Of a DNA stretch of 64,000 bases, positions 10,892-20,449 are shown in pieces. The position numbers were made by a program, and so were the translations under genes. This DNA is from Colwellia sp. C2M11 (GTDB taxonomy: Bacteria > Pseudomonadota > Gammaproteobacteria > Enterobacterales > Alteromonadaceae): NCBI RefSeq assembly GCF_018860915.1, contig NZ_JAHKQD010000037.1, forward strand, positions 56,294-120,293. The letters run 5' to 3'. The notes beneath the pieces were generated by a model. It was given only the letters and a program-made list of their open reading frames with translations, was not told the DNA's origin and did no database searches. How positions within the stretch are numbered: position 1 is the stretch's first letter; each line of letters begins with the position of its first letter.

Positions 10892-11884
10892 CTACCATCC
10901 AATGGATCTTAACCAACTATTCACTTGAGTAAGTAGCTCTGTTTCAGGGTAATATCCCATGGCACTATTGTTTAATTGGCGCTGACGATAGTAGGCTTTC
11001 ATCTCTTGCTTAGACAATAACAAACGTTCTTTAGCTTTATATAGCGCAATGTGATTATCTTTTTTTAGGTATAAGTCTAGAACAGGGTATTCACTAGCCG
11101 CTAACCTTTTTGCAAAACGAGTGTTAGCCTCATCAATTAATGGCTGGTTTGTTAACATATAACTACTTAATAATATAAGTGCGTTAGGTGCTTGGCTTAT
11201 ACTGGGCTGCCCATTTTTTTGACTCAACAGATCTACCAGTAGTGCACCATTATTACCTTGAGCTATAATCATGAGAATGCCAGGGTAATTTTTTGCTTTG
11301 TCGAGCACAGCATTGAGCATTATGGCGAGTTTTATTTTATAGTCATCAATAATGCGTTGATTTTCTTCTTGTTGAGTATCAATTCTTATCGCGCTAGAAG
11401 GATAGCTTTTGGGTTTGTCCATTGGCTGAATACTAATGGTAGTCCAGCCATGTTGAGGTAATTGGTTTCGTAAAAAATTGATAGCTTTGGGGTTAGTCGC
11501 ACCTTGCTGCCAATCAGGTAATAAAATTGCAACACCTTTATCATTTACAGTGGTGTTTTCAGTTATTAAAGTAATGTAATCGTCAGCACCAGCTAATAAT
11601 GGCTTTACATTTTTGTTAGGTAAATAGTGTGTTAGATCGTCTTTGTATTGTTGTGCAATAGAAATTGGTGGTGGTATGGGAATAATTTCAGGCGCTGGCG
11701 CCTGAGTATCTTTTGCTGCAGTGGCATCTGCATTTGCTTCTTTCGCTGCTATATCCTCTGACATTTGTTTGGCATTATCATTTGTTGCAGTTGCAGCGTC
11801 TTGCTGTGCGACAGCATTAATATTTAACCAGGGTAGTAATAAAAAAAATATAATTAGCTTGGGTAACGTTAATGATGCTCGCAC
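10892..11884 (-). CDS. DUF3530 family protein, alpha/beta-hydrolase-like
   Basis: A secreted protein of 330 residues. The signal peptide is RASLTLPKLIIFFLLLPW, probably cleaved after NAVA at about residue 26. An Ala/Asp/Lys-rich linker (about 30-65) leads to a domain resembling an alpha/beta hydrolase: a strand GVAILLPDW, then NYPGILMIIAQGNNGALLVDLL where a nucleophile elbow would be. The elbow reads AQGNNG, without the usual Ser in G-x-S-x-G, so catalysis is doubtful. I assign DUF3530 by overall resemblance, and the function is not known. It sits between djlA and rluA, on the strand opposite to djlA. Confidence 0.7.
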   Translation of the reverse strand: MRASLTLPKLIIFFLLLPWLNINAVAQQDAATATNDNAKQMSEDIAAKEANADATAAKDTQAPAPEIIPIPPPISIAQQYKDDLTHYLPNKNVKPLLAGADDYITLITENTTVNDKGVAILLPDWQQGATNPKAINFLRNQLPQHGWTTISIQPMDKPKSYPSSAIRIDTQQEENQRIIDDYKIKLAIMLNAVLDKAKNYPGILMIIAQGNNGALLVDLLSQKNGQPSISQAPNALILLSSYMLTNQPLIDEANTRFAKRLAASEYPVLDLYLKKDNHIALYKAKERLLLSKQEMKAYYRQRQLNNSAMGYYPETELLTQVNSWLRSIGW

Positions 11885-12003
11885 AGTGTTCCTTAATTTT
11901 AAGCCGTATCGAATAATGATTGAAATATTAGTTTAAAAGTTAGTTTACCTAATGATCAATAAATATATATCGGCCTATAAGTTAAAAGTATTAACTCAAT
12001 GTA

Positions 12004-12687
12004 TTAAGTAAATGGACAAGGGGCAACAAAATTGAGTAATTCTCCTGTTACAGGATGCGCTAAGCTTAAGTTTCTTGCATGTAATGTTAACCGTGAACTC
12101 GCGGCTAAAGCTTGCTTATGCGCATACAATCTATCACCTAAAATAGGGTGCCCTAACGCTAGCATATGCACTCTTAATTGATGAGAACGCCCTGTAACAG
12201 GCGTTAATTCAACTAAACTACTTTCTTCACCAGAACTTAAGTCGTTGTAGCTTAGTACTTGATAGTGCGTTAATGATTGTTTGCCATTTTCATGATCCAC
12301 TTTTTGCTTTGGCCTATTTGGCCAATCACATATTAATGGTAAATCTACACTACCTGCTTGATCTTTTACCTGACCATAGACACGAGCAATATAGCTTTTT
12401 TTAGTTTTTCGTTGTTCAAACTGTCGACTAATAGAAACATGGGCAGGTTTATTTAGCGCCATAATCATAATACCAGAAGTTGCCATATCTAAACGGTGCA
12501 CCACAGTTGCTGTGGGTAGTACGCGTTGCACTCTATTTTGTAAGCAATCTTGATGTTCAGGTAAGCGCCCTGGAACACTTAATAGTCCGCTACTTTTATT
12601 TAGTACAACAATGTCCTCATCCTGAAAAATAATATCAAGATAAGGTGTCATTGGTGGTGTATAAATAAAGTCTGGATTAGCAGCCAT
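12004..12687 (-). CDS. rluA: RluA-family rRNA/tRNA pseudouridine synthase
   Basis: Converts uridine to pseudouridine in structured RNA; E. coli RluA modifies 23S rRNA U746 and tRNA U32. The catalytic aspartate lies in VVHRLDMATSGIMIMALNK, and later motifs (SLTHYQVLS, GRSHQLRVHMLALGHPILGD) fit the family. The 227 residues have no S4 domain, as in RluA and unlike RluC or RluD. The ATG shares one base with the rapA stop (TAATG), so translation is coupled to rapA. rapA-rluA adjacency is as in E. coli. Confidence 0.92.
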   Translation of the reverse strand: MAANPDFIYTPPMTPYLDIIFQDEDIVVLNKSSGLLSVPGRLPEHQDCLQNRVQRVLPTATVVHRLDMATSGIMIMALNKPAHVSISRQFEQRKTKKSYIARVYGQVKDQAGSVDLPLICDWPNRPKQKVDHENGKQSLTHYQVLSYNDLSSGEESSLVELTPVTGRSHQLRVHMLALGHPILGDRLYAHKQALAASSRLTLHARNLSLAHPVTGELLNFVAPCPFT

Positions 12688-15605
12688 TAATGGGTCACTA
12701 CTATCATACGTACGGCTTCAAAAGTGAGCTGGGCTTTATCAATATAATGCGTTAATTGACTTTGTTGGTGAGCAATAAAGTCAATTTCGGCTTGTCGAAC
12801 ACTTGGGTTAACCGCTTTTAATGCCGTTAATCTTTGCTGCTCTTGTTCAAGCTTAGTTTGCATATTTTCTAATGCCTTTGTTTGAATAGCTTTAATTTGT
12901 TGCTTACCATGACTTTCAGCTTTAGTGACTAGCGGTCCAATTTGAGATTTTAACGCTTTAATTAATTGTAAAGCTATTTGTTTTTTAACTGGTGCTAATT
13001 GGTTATCTAAAACAGATTCACTTACTTTATCAGCAAGATTATTACCTGTTTTATCGACTAAAATTCGAATCGGTGTGGTTGGTAAATAACGGCCTAATTG
13101 TAAGTGCGCTGGTGCCGTTGCTTCGACAGTGAATAAACATTCTAAAAAGAAAGTACCTACAGGTAAGGCTTCATTTTTTAATAGCCCTATACTTGCATTA
13201 CCAATTTCGTCGCTAAGTACTAAATCTAGTACACCTCTAACCATTGGATGATCCCAAGTTAGTAATTGGTAGTTTTCGTTAATTAAGGCGGTATTACGAT
13301 CAAAAGTAACAGTCGTTCCGTCTTCTGGTAAGCATGGAAAATTACTATTAAGCATGTGTTCGCTTTGATTTAATGCGATTGAATTGTCTGCTTTATCATC
13401 TTGCTGCACACCAAACACGTCTAACGCTTGAAACATAAATTGCGGTAAATGAATTTGTTTGTCATTCTTCTCTATTTTTTCAACTAACTCATAAGCACGG
13501 CCTTGGCCTGATGAGTTTAATTCGAGTAACTTATCACGGCCAGACTCTAATTCTGCTTTTAACTGGCAGTGCTTTTTCCAACTATCACTAACGAGTAGCT
13601 CGGCTTGACTAGAAACTTGTTGGTCACTTAATGCTAAAGCCAATAACTGTTCACCATATGTTTCATAAACTACGCGGCCAGTAATACAGGTATGTTCAAA
13701 GGCTTGCATTCCTTGCTGATACCAGTCAAGTAATAAGTGTTGTGCCGAGTCTTGAAAATAAGGAATATGCAAACGAATAATTTCGGTTTGCCCTATGCGG
13801 TCAAGGCGACCAATACGTTGTTCTAATAAGTCAGGATTACTTGGTAAATCAAATAATACTAAGTGATGCGCAAATTGAAAATTGCGTCCTTCGCTGCCTA
13901 TTTCTGAGCAAAGCAATAATTGTGCACTGTCTTCATCTTGGGCAAAATATGCGGCAGCTTTGTCGCGTTCAAATATCGATAGACCTTCATGAAATACTGC
14001 TGAGCGAATACCTTCTTTAATACGAAGAGCGGCTTCTAGGTCAATCGCTGTTTGTGCATGTGCACAAATCACTAATACCTTTTCTTTTTTTAATGATTGT
14101 AGTAAATCAATTAAATAATCAACACGTGGATCAAAGTCGGTCCATACTTCGTTTTGATGATCTAAGCTGTATAGCATTTCAGGTGTGAAAACGAACTTAG
14201 CTTGTTTTGAGTTAGCCAATGTTTCAGGGCAACCGCTTAGCATAAATTCATTCAATGACTCTTGATATTGCTCAGGCATAATTAACGGTGCTGGGTGTGC
14301 TTCACGCGCAGGGAAACCTTTAATTGTATTACGCGAGTTTCTAAATAAAATACGACCGGTGCCGTGCCTATCAAGTAATTGAGATAGTAATTGCTTACGA
14401 ACTTTTTGTTGGACATCAGCATTGCTATCATTTAGCTGCGTTAGCTGTTGACTAATATTTGATTCTTTTAGTAATGCTGATAAGGTCTTTTCTTGATCAG
14501 ACGAAAGTTTTTCGCCTTCAACTAAAGCATTGGCTGCGTCTGCTATTTCGCTATAACGAGACTCTTCTTCTATAAACTTGTCGTAATCAAAAAACCTATC
14601 AGGATCAAGTAACCGTAAGCGAGCAAAATGACTTTCATGGCCTAATTGATCGGGGGTTGCGGTAAGTAATAATACACCTGGAATTACTCGTGCTAATTGT
14701 TCAATGCATTGATATTCAATACTTGGATTTTCTTTGTGATAATTTAAATGATGGGCTTCATCTACCACCATTAAATCCCAGTCTTCACTAATTAGTTCTT
14801 CGTACCATTTAGGATTTTTAGTAACAAAACCTAAGTTAACTAGCACTAATTGTTCACTGCTAAATGGGTTTACATTATCTTCACCAGCGACTTCATCACA
14901 ACGGTCTTCATCAAAAATACTGAAGCTTAAATTGAAGCGACGTAGCATTTCTACTAACCATTGATGCATTAGTGACTCAGGGACTATGATCAAAATACGT
15001 TTTGCGCGCCCACTAACAAGCTGTTGATGTATTATCAAACCTGCTTCGATGGTTTTACCTAAACCTACTTCATCGGCAAGTAAAACACGAGGAGCAAAGC
15101 GATTACCCACTTCGTCAGCAATATAAAGTTGATGAGGAATAAGGCTAACGCGGGCACCAGTTAGGCCCATTAATTCAGATTGTTGTTGCTCATACTGATG
15201 GCGTAAACAGTCTTTACGCAAGCGAAACCAGTCGAGTCTATCAACTTGGCTGTTAAGTAAGCGATCGTGCGGTTTATTAAATTTTATAAAGTGATCTATC
15301 ATCACTTCTTTTAACGAAATTTCTTCGTTTAGATCATTACCTTGTTTTATGCCGTGGTAAGTAATAATACCGTGTTCTTCAGAGCTTGATGTTACTTTTA
15401 ATGTCCAGCCTTCGTGGCTTGGAATTATGTCACCCTGATTAAAAATAACACGTGTTAAAGGAGCATTCGCTTTGGCATATTGACGTGATTCACCAGTGGC
15501 AGTAAAGACGATTGTAACGAACCTGTGCTCTATATTTGTAACTGTCCCTAACCCTTGATCTGACTCACTGTCACTTATCCAACGCTGACCTACCTGAAAT
15601 GGCAT
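12687..15605 (-). CDS. rapA: RNA polymerase-associated ATPase RapA (HepA)
   Basis: Swi2/Snf2-type ATPase that binds core RNA polymerase and recycles it after transcription. N-terminal Tudor-like domains (about 1-110) precede the ATPase: Walker A region LLADEVGLGKTIEAGLI, Walker B DEAHH, LLTATPDQLG, and the C-lobe SEIGSEGRNFQFAHHLVLFD with QRIGRLDRIGQ. From the ATG at 15605 the protein is 972 residues, close to E. coli's 968. An in-frame TTG at 15620 lies within the GGAG ribosome site that serves this ATG, so it is not the start. Confidence 0.96.
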   Translation of the reverse strand: MPFQVGQRWISDSESDQGLGTVTNIEHRFVTIVFTATGESRQYAKANAPLTRVIFNQGDIIPSHEGWTLKVTSSSEEHGIITYHGIKQGNDLNEEISLKEVMIDHFIKFNKPHDRLLNSQVDRLDWFRLRKDCLRHQYEQQQSELMGLTGARVSLIPHQLYIADEVGNRFAPRVLLADEVGLGKTIEAGLIIHQQLVSGRAKRILIIVPESLMHQWLVEMLRRFNLSFSIFDEDRCDEVAGEDNVNPFSSEQLVLVNLGFVTKNPKWYEELISEDWDLMVVDEAHHLNYHKENPSIEYQCIEQLARVIPGVLLLTATPDQLGHESHFARLRLLDPDRFFDYDKFIEEESRYSEIADAANALVEGEKLSSDQEKTLSALLKESNISQQLTQLNDSNADVQQKVRKQLLSQLLDRHGTGRILFRNSRNTIKGFPAREAHPAPLIMPEQYQESLNEFMLSGCPETLANSKQAKFVFTPEMLYSLDHQNEVWTDFDPRVDYLIDLLQSLKKEKVLVICAHAQTAIDLEAALRIKEGIRSAVFHEGLSIFERDKAAAYFAQDEDSAQLLLCSEIGSEGRNFQFAHHLVLFDLPSNPDLLEQRIGRLDRIGQTEIIRLHIPYFQDSAQHLLLDWYQQGMQAFEHTCITGRVVYETYGEQLLALALSDQQVSSQAELLVSDSWKKHCQLKAELESGRDKLLELNSSGQGRAYELVEKIEKNDKQIHLPQFMFQALDVFGVQQDDKADNSIALNQSEHMLNSNFPCLPEDGTTVTFDRNTALINENYQLLTWDHPMVRGVLDLVLSDEIGNASIGLLKNEALPVGTFFLECLFTVEATAPAHLQLGRYLPTTPIRILVDKTGNNLADKVSESVLDNQLAPVKKQIALQLIKALKSQIGPLVTKAESHGKQQIKAIQTKALENMQTKLEQEQQRLTALKAVNPSVRQAEIDFIAHQQSQLTHYIDKAQLTFEAVRMIVVTH

Positions 15606-15881
15606 AAAAAAGAACTCCAAAAACTATAAATTTAACAAAAATTACGATGCTGCATGAACAGCATTAAAAAAAGGCGCTATAGTACCTTTTCGCTATTCAT
15701 AATCATAGTTAGCTTTAATAAAGTTTAGTGTTTTTTTCTCGTTATTTGTTAAATCAATGCTCATTATCGATGTGTAAATACTTATATTATTAATAGAAAA
15801 ATAATATATATTCTTGATACTAAATAATATTCTGGAGGGAACAGTCTTGTTTATTTAAAAAACATATCCTTGTGTCTAAGG

Positions 15882-16793
15882 TTATCTAGTCATATTGTGT
15901 TTTATTTCCTTTTTGGCGGCTAGCACTATCTGTATGAAAGCATTTACTGTTGCGTTATTATCGATTTTTTTATACTGAATGTGCAGTGGAATTTGCGTAT
16001 TTACATTATTTAACTCAATAAAACTACAGCCTTCACTGTATAACTTACGAATACAGTATGGGGCAATCGCAACACCTAACCCTGCAGCTACTTCAGTTAC
16101 TAAGGTTTGCATGTGCCTTGGTTGGCTGATTATGTTAGGTGAGAACCCTGCTTCTTTACAATGTATTATTGTTTCATCAAATAATCCAAGTGCTTCATCA
16201 CGATTAAAAAGTATAAATTGTTCGTCTTTTAACTGCGCTAAATTGATACTTTTATTATTTGCCAAGGCATGGTTTTGATTAACGATAGCAATCAATTTAT
16301 CAATGTAAATACAGTGGCTAATAAATTCGTCATTAATTGAACTAGGTAGAGGCCTTGAAAATGCAATATCTATTTTTTCATTTTTTAAGGCCTCAATTTG
16401 TTCAGTTGCGGTCATTTCAAATAAGGTGACATGTACATATGGAAATTGAGAGCGATAAGCCCGCACTAAGGTCGCCATGAAGGATAAACATGCAGAGCCT
16501 AAATAGGCAATATTCAGCGAGCCTACTTGACCATTGTGTGCAAGTTTTACTTGTGCTGTCGCTTGATCAGTTAAGGATAAAATGGCCGTAGCATCCTTTA
16601 GTAACTGTTCACCGGCTACAGTAATTGCTACATCTCGGGAGTTACGATTAAATAAAGTTACTCCAAGCTGAGCTTCTAAGGCAGAAATATGACGACTAAT
16701 AGCGGGCTGAACTGTATTTAACTCGCGAGCGGCGTCTGAGAAGCTTTTGTGCTTAGCGACGGCAATAAAGCTTTTTAGTATTTTTAATTCCAT
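15882..16793 (-). CDS. LysR-family transcriptional regulator
   Basis: 303 residues: an N-terminal winged helix-turn-helix (FIAVAKHKSFSDAARELN, then TVQPAISRHISALEAQLG) followed by the periplasmic-binding-protein-like effector domain. It is transcribed divergently from an MFS exporter gene, so it most likely controls that gene in response to a small molecule. A palindrome of T-N11-A type lies in the shared intergenic region. The ligand is unknown. Confidence 0.93.
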   Translation of the reverse strand: MELKILKSFIAVAKHKSFSDAARELNTVQPAISRHISALEAQLGVTLFNRNSRDVAITVAGEQLLKDATAILSLTDQATAQVKLAHNGQVGSLNIAYLGSACLSFMATLVRAYRSQFPYVHVTLFEMTATEQIEALKNEKIDIAFSRPLPSSINDEFISHCIYIDKLIAIVNQNHALANNKSINLAQLKDEQFILFNRDEALGLFDETIIHCKEAGFSPNIISQPRHMQTLVTEVAAGLGVAIAPYCIRKLYSEGCSFIELNNVNTQIPLHIQYKKIDNNATVNAFIQIVLAAKKEIKHNMTR

Positions 16794-16850
16794 AGCTGAT
16801 TCAATTTGTAGTTTCGCCTTATATTTCTGCCGTGGGCATTAAAACTTTGT

Positions 16851-16869
16851 CTATACAGTTTTTATATAG
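16851..16869. promoter_or_regulatory. Candidate LysR-type operator
   Basis: CTATA and TATAG arms with a 9-bp spacer contain the T-N11-A core of LysR-family binding sites, and they lie centrally between the divergent regulator and MFS gene. Assignment is by position and symmetry only. Confidence 0.4.
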
Positions 16870-16956
16870 ATTCAATAAAATACTATCATTTTTGTTATCT
16901 CTTAATAAGGCCTATTATCTATCCATAAATTATTTATTTACCTACGCAAGAAAAAC

Positions 16957-18129
16957 ATGACGAATCCTGAAGAAAATCAGTCGTTGAGCCGGTTTATATT
17001 ATTATTGATGACTACTGCTATTGCTGCAACAGCGGCAAATCTGTACTACAGCCAGCCGATTTTACCGCTTATTGCTGATGAGTATAAATTAACTTATTCA
17101 CAATTAGGCAGCATTCCTGCATTTACCCAATTTGGTTATGCTTTTGCGTTACTATTTATTTCCCCGTTAGGTGACTCTATTGCCCGTCGGCGTTTAATCA
17201 GTATTTTGTCGTGCATTTTAGTTGTTGCTTGTGCAGTTGCGGTAATTGCACCAAGTTTACCTATATTATTGAGTGCAGTTTTTCTTATTGGTGTTAGTGC
17301 CAATATTACTCAGCAGTTAATACCATTCGCAGCTTCTATGGTATCAACCAATAATAAAGGCGTGACCTTGGGCACGCTAATGATGGGATTAACGCTTGGC
17401 ATTCTACTTTCAAGAACGATAAGTGGCTTTGTTGGTGAGCAGTTTGGCTGGCGTAGTGTCTTTATTATGTCAGCAGTTTTAGCTGCAATATTTGGTATTT
17501 TGTTACAGCTATTTTTACCAAGCAATAAACCGCAAAGTAATTTACCTTATTTAGCACTTATTAAAAGCACCGTCAGTTTATTTGTTCAGCATAAGCTATT
17601 ACAAATTTATACTTTATCCGGCGCTTTCTGGTTCGCTGCTTTTAATGTACTTTGGGCAACACTAGCGATTTATGTAAGTGATATGCCCTTTAATTACAAC
17701 GCACAAGAAGCTGGCTTATTTGGTGTTATTGCATTAGCGGGTGTTATCGGTGCAAAATCATCAGGTAAATGGGTTAATACCTTAGGCTCTAAAAAATTAA
17801 TCATGATGGTGCTGATACTTGCGGCAATAGGTTTTGCTATCACGGGTGTCTTTACAGGAAATTTAATTGCTTTAATTATCGGTATTGTTTTAATCGATTT
17901 TGCCATTTTTAGTGCTCAAGTCGCCAACCAAGTGCGTGTATTTAGTATCGACCCAAGTGCACAAAGCCGAATTAATGGTATTTATATGTTAGGTTATTAT
18001 CTTGGTGGCGCGCTTGGCTCTATTGCGGGCGTTAAAGCATTTTCGCTTTATCAATGGCCTGGTGTTGTGATAGTTAGTGTTATATTTATTGCTATTAGTG
18101 CTACGTTTAACTCATTAGCAAAAAAATAA
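16957..18129 (+). CDS. MFS transporter
   Basis: Inner-membrane major facilitator with about 12 transmembrane helices over 390 residues. The N-terminus has NLYYSQPILPLIADEY, and the loop between helices 2 and 3 has the MFS signature form SPLGDSIARRRLI. It resembles the YnfM/YgaY type of drug/sugar exporters, but the substrate cannot be read from the sequence. The ATG has no strong ribosome site. It is divergent from the LysR regulator and is followed 112 bp later by a peroxiredoxin-like gene on the same strand. Confidence 0.9.
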   Translation: MTNPEENQSLSRFILLLMTTAIAATAANLYYSQPILPLIADEYKLTYSQLGSIPAFTQFGYAFALLFISPLGDSIARRRLISILSCILVVACAVAVIAPSLPILLSAVFLIGVSANITQQLIPFAASMVSTNNKGVTLGTLMMGLTLGILLSRTISGFVGEQFGWRSVFIMSAVLAAIFGILLQLFLPSNKPQSNLPYLALIKSTVSLFVQHKLLQIYTLSGAFWFAAFNVLWATLAIYVSDMPFNYNAQEAGLFGVIALAGVIGAKSSGKWVNTLGSKKLIMMVLILAAIGFAITGVFTGNLIALIIGIVLIDFAIFSAQVANQVRVFSIDPSAQSRINGIYMLGYYLGGALGSIAGVKAFSLYQWPGVVIVSVIFIAISATFNSLAKK

Positions 18130-18241
18130 CGCATTGATGTTTAAGTTTTGTTAGTTGTTAGCATGAATAGGCTAAATGTTGCATGTATTAGACTTACCTC
18201 ACTTAGTAATAACAGTAAAATTCATAAATGAAGAGATGATT

Positions 18242-18778
18242 ATGACAAATTCAGTAAAAATAACAGCTGGTAATATTTTCCCTACTATTGAAGCAACATT
18301 GCTTAACGGTACTATTGTCGACATGAGCAAAGCACATAGCGGTGCTGATTGGCAAATGATTATTGTATATAGAGGTAAGCATTGTCCACTATGTGTTCGA
18401 TACTTAAATTTATTAGAAGAACATCAAGAAGCATTAAAGGCCATAGGGGTGAGCATATCAGCTATTTCAGCTGATTCAAAAGCTCAGCTTGCAGGCACTA
18501 TGGAGCAATTATCAATAACTTATCCAATTGCTTACGGTTTAACTGAGCAGCAAATGCAGCAATTAGGGCTTTATATTTCAGCTCCGCGCTCAGAGCAAGA
18601 AACTGATCATAACTTTGCTGAACCCGGACTGTTTATTGTTAATGATGAAGGCATAACTCAAGCAGTAAATATTTCTAACACACCATTTCTACGTCCAGAA
18701 TTAGATGTTGTGGTAAGAGGTTTAACTTTTGTTCGTAACCAAGAAGGATATCCAATTCGTGGCACAGTGACTTATTAA
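18242..18778 (+). CDS. Peroxiredoxin-like (AhpC/TSA) protein
   Basis: Thioredoxin-fold protein of 178 residues from the chosen start. The motif YRGKHCPLCVRYLN places a CPLC pair at the position of the peroxidatic Cys, as in the AhpC/TSA-like group related to bacterioferritin-comigratory proteins. It probably reduces peroxides with the first Cys, but the PxxxT/SxxC signature is not standard, so a thiol oxidoreductase role is also possible. I prefer ATG 18242 because AAGAG stands 6 bases upstream. An upstream in-frame ATG at 18176 would add 22 residues of poor quality and has no ribosome site. Confidence 0.8.
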   Translation: MTNSVKITAGNIFPTIEATLLNGTIVDMSKAHSGADWQMIIVYRGKHCPLCVRYLNLLEEHQEALKAIGVSISAISADSKAQLAGTMEQLSITYPIAYGLTEQQMQQLGLYISAPRSEQETDHNFAEPGLFIVNDEGITQAVNISNTPFLRPELDVVVRGLTFVRNQEGYPIRGTVTY

Positions 18779-18872
18779 TATTTCGTTAATTTGACTTGTA
18801 TACTACTAGCCTTAAAGCACACACAAATATTTTATTGATAGTGTTGTTTTGCTTGTTATGTTGTTACATCTT

Positions 18873-18900
18873 TTTACAATGTTGTAGCGGCAAATATGCT
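18873..18900 (+). promoter_or_regulatory. Candidate sigma70 promoter for the DUF3016 gene
   Basis: TTTACA (18873-18878) and TATGCT (18895-18900) with a 16-bp spacer, 36 bases before the ATG at 18937. Sequence match only. Confidence 0.35.
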
Positions 18901-18936
18901 TTAATAGCCTATACCCAGTAACAATAGGATAGAGTG

Positions 18937-19446
18937 ATGAAAATATTAACCACAATATTATTTAGTTTGTTTATTACACTATCATCTTCTGGTTTTGCTT
19001 ATGCGGCGACATCAGAGGTGACTTGGACCAATTATGAAAAATATCGTGATATTCGACCAAGTAATGGTAGTCGAAAACATTTTCGTGAAAGTACCTTTTA
19101 TAATTTAGAAAAACACATTGCTAAACTTGCTGAGAAACTTCCAGAAGGGCAAGTTTTAAAAATTGATGTCACTGATGTTGACTTAGCCGGCGATACAATG
19201 GCTGGAGGCATAGATCAAATTAGAATTGTTAAAGATATTTATTTCCCTAGAATTAATTTTTCTTATCAATTAGTGAGTACCGATGGTAATGTAATTGAGT
19301 CTGCTGAAGTGATTCTCAAAGATATGAGTTTTTTGATGGGAAGTCGTTTAAGATATAGAAATGAGTCATTAGGTTATGAGAAGAACATGCTTGATGAGTG
19401 GTTTTTGGAAACCTTTGACAACCATATTACTAAGCAAGTCAACTAA
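18937..19446 (+). CDS. DUF3016 domain protein, exported
   Basis: 169 residues with a signal peptide (KILTTILFSLFITLSSSG, cleavage near AYA-A). The mature part carries the DUF3016 pattern: TWTNYEKYRDIRPSNGSRK near the start, then LKIDVTDVDLAG and a strongly basic/aromatic C-terminal half. The function is unknown, and location in periplasm or outer membrane is inferred from the signal peptide. I chose ATG 18937, with AGGA 7 bases upstream; a GTG one codon earlier is also in frame. The last 8 bases overlap the 3' end of the convergent LysR gene. Confidence 0.75.
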   Translation: MKILTTILFSLFITLSSSGFAYAATSEVTWTNYEKYRDIRPSNGSRKHFRESTFYNLEKHIAKLAEKLPEGQVLKIDVTDVDLAGDTMAGGIDQIRIVKDIYFPRINFSYQLVSTDGNVIESAEVILKDMSFLMGSRLRYRNESLGYEKNMLDEWFLETFDNHITKQVN

Positions 19447-20320
19447 TTATCTTCGTTTGAAGAAAAGTATGAAAGGCGCTTACAAGAGGGTCATGGCAGT
19501 AATGCTCTGATTCTATAATGGATAATTGACGATTTAAATTAAGGGGCGTTTCTAGCCTCTTAAATATTCCAAGTGTTAGTTCTTCTTGTATCGACAATAA
19601 TGATAATACTCCTAAACCTAAATTCGCTTTAACGGTTTGCTTAATAGCCTCTTGTCTCGCTAAGTCCATGCTGTGGTTAATTGTACCGCCTAGTTGTTGC
19701 ATAGCATTAATAAACACTGCACGTGTGCCTGAACCGTGTTCTCGTAGTATCCAACGTTGTTGTGACATTTCTGTTAATGTTAATTTTTTTTGTTTGGCCA
19801 ACACATTATCTTTGGCACAGAAAACAACGAGTTGATCATTACGCCAAGCTGATAAATTTAATGATTTATGTGAAAGTGGTGCCTCAATTAAACCTATATG
19901 GGCTTGTCCAGCTAATAATTTCTCGGTGACTTGCTCTGAATTGCTTATGAAGAGTTTTGGCTCTACTTGAGGATGTATTGCTATAAACTCGGCTAGCAGT
20001 TGTGGCATAACATATGAACCAATAGTAACACTGGCAGCTACTTTTAATTCTCCTTGTAACTCGGTTGTAGTGGGTTGCTGAATTTGTTCTTGCAATACTA
20101 ACATCTGTGTTGCTTTACTTAATAGCATTTGCCCATGTGCGTTAATCACTAGCTTACGGCCATGGCGAGTAAATAACGGGTAGCCTAATATATTTTCTAA
20201 TTCTTTTAATGATTGGCTAGCAGCAGACTGTGTCATAGATAACTCTTGCGCAGCTTTTGTTATACCACTCAGCCTTGCGGTGGTGGTAAATACGGTTAAT
20301 TGTTTTAATGTTATATTCAT
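19439..20320 (-). CDS. LysR-family regulator, YeiE-like
   Basis: 293 residues: helix-turn-helix TTARLSGITKAAQELSM then TQSAASQSLKELENILGY, and a C-terminal effector domain. It is divergent from a YeiH-family transporter, the same pairing as yeiE-yeiH in enterobacteria, where YeiE responds to sulfite. Regulation of the neighbouring transporter is therefore likely, but I infer it from position. The 3' end overlaps the convergent DUF3016 gene by 8 bases. Confidence 0.88.
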   Translation of the reverse strand: MNITLKQLTVFTTTARLSGITKAAQELSMTQSAASQSLKELENILGYPLFTRHGRKLVINAHGQMLLSKATQMLVLQEQIQQPTTTELQGELKVAASVTIGSYVMPQLLAEFIAIHPQVEPKLFISNSEQVTEKLLAGQAHIGLIEAPLSHKSLNLSAWRNDQLVVFCAKDNVLAKQKKLTLTEMSQQRWILREHGSGTRAVFINAMQQLGGTINHSMDLARQEAIKQTVKANLGLGVLSLLSIQEELTLGIFKRLETPLNLNRQLSIIESEHYCHDPLVSAFHTFLQTKIIS

Positions 20321-20351
20321 CTGCTATTTCACAATTTACTAGGTCATCATA

Positions 20352-20368
20352 TATTAATATTTTTAATA
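20352..20368. promoter_or_regulatory. Candidate LysR-type operator (yeiE/yeiH region)
   Basis: TATTAA-N5-TTAATA, a perfect palindrome containing T-N11-A, in the middle of the intergenic region shared by the LysR regulator and the YeiH-type transporter. AT-rich surroundings make chance occurrence possible. Confidence 0.4.
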
Positions 20369-20449
20369 TAATACATTAAAAACATCTGTTTTTTTTATTT
20401 AAGTTCTCCCTATATATTATGCTTAACATGAATGATGAGAGAGAATGCA

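Noticed and set aside
15606..15881. Small gene between rapA and the LysR regulator
   Set aside because: AT-rich, with stop codons in every frame and no ribosome site before any ATG.
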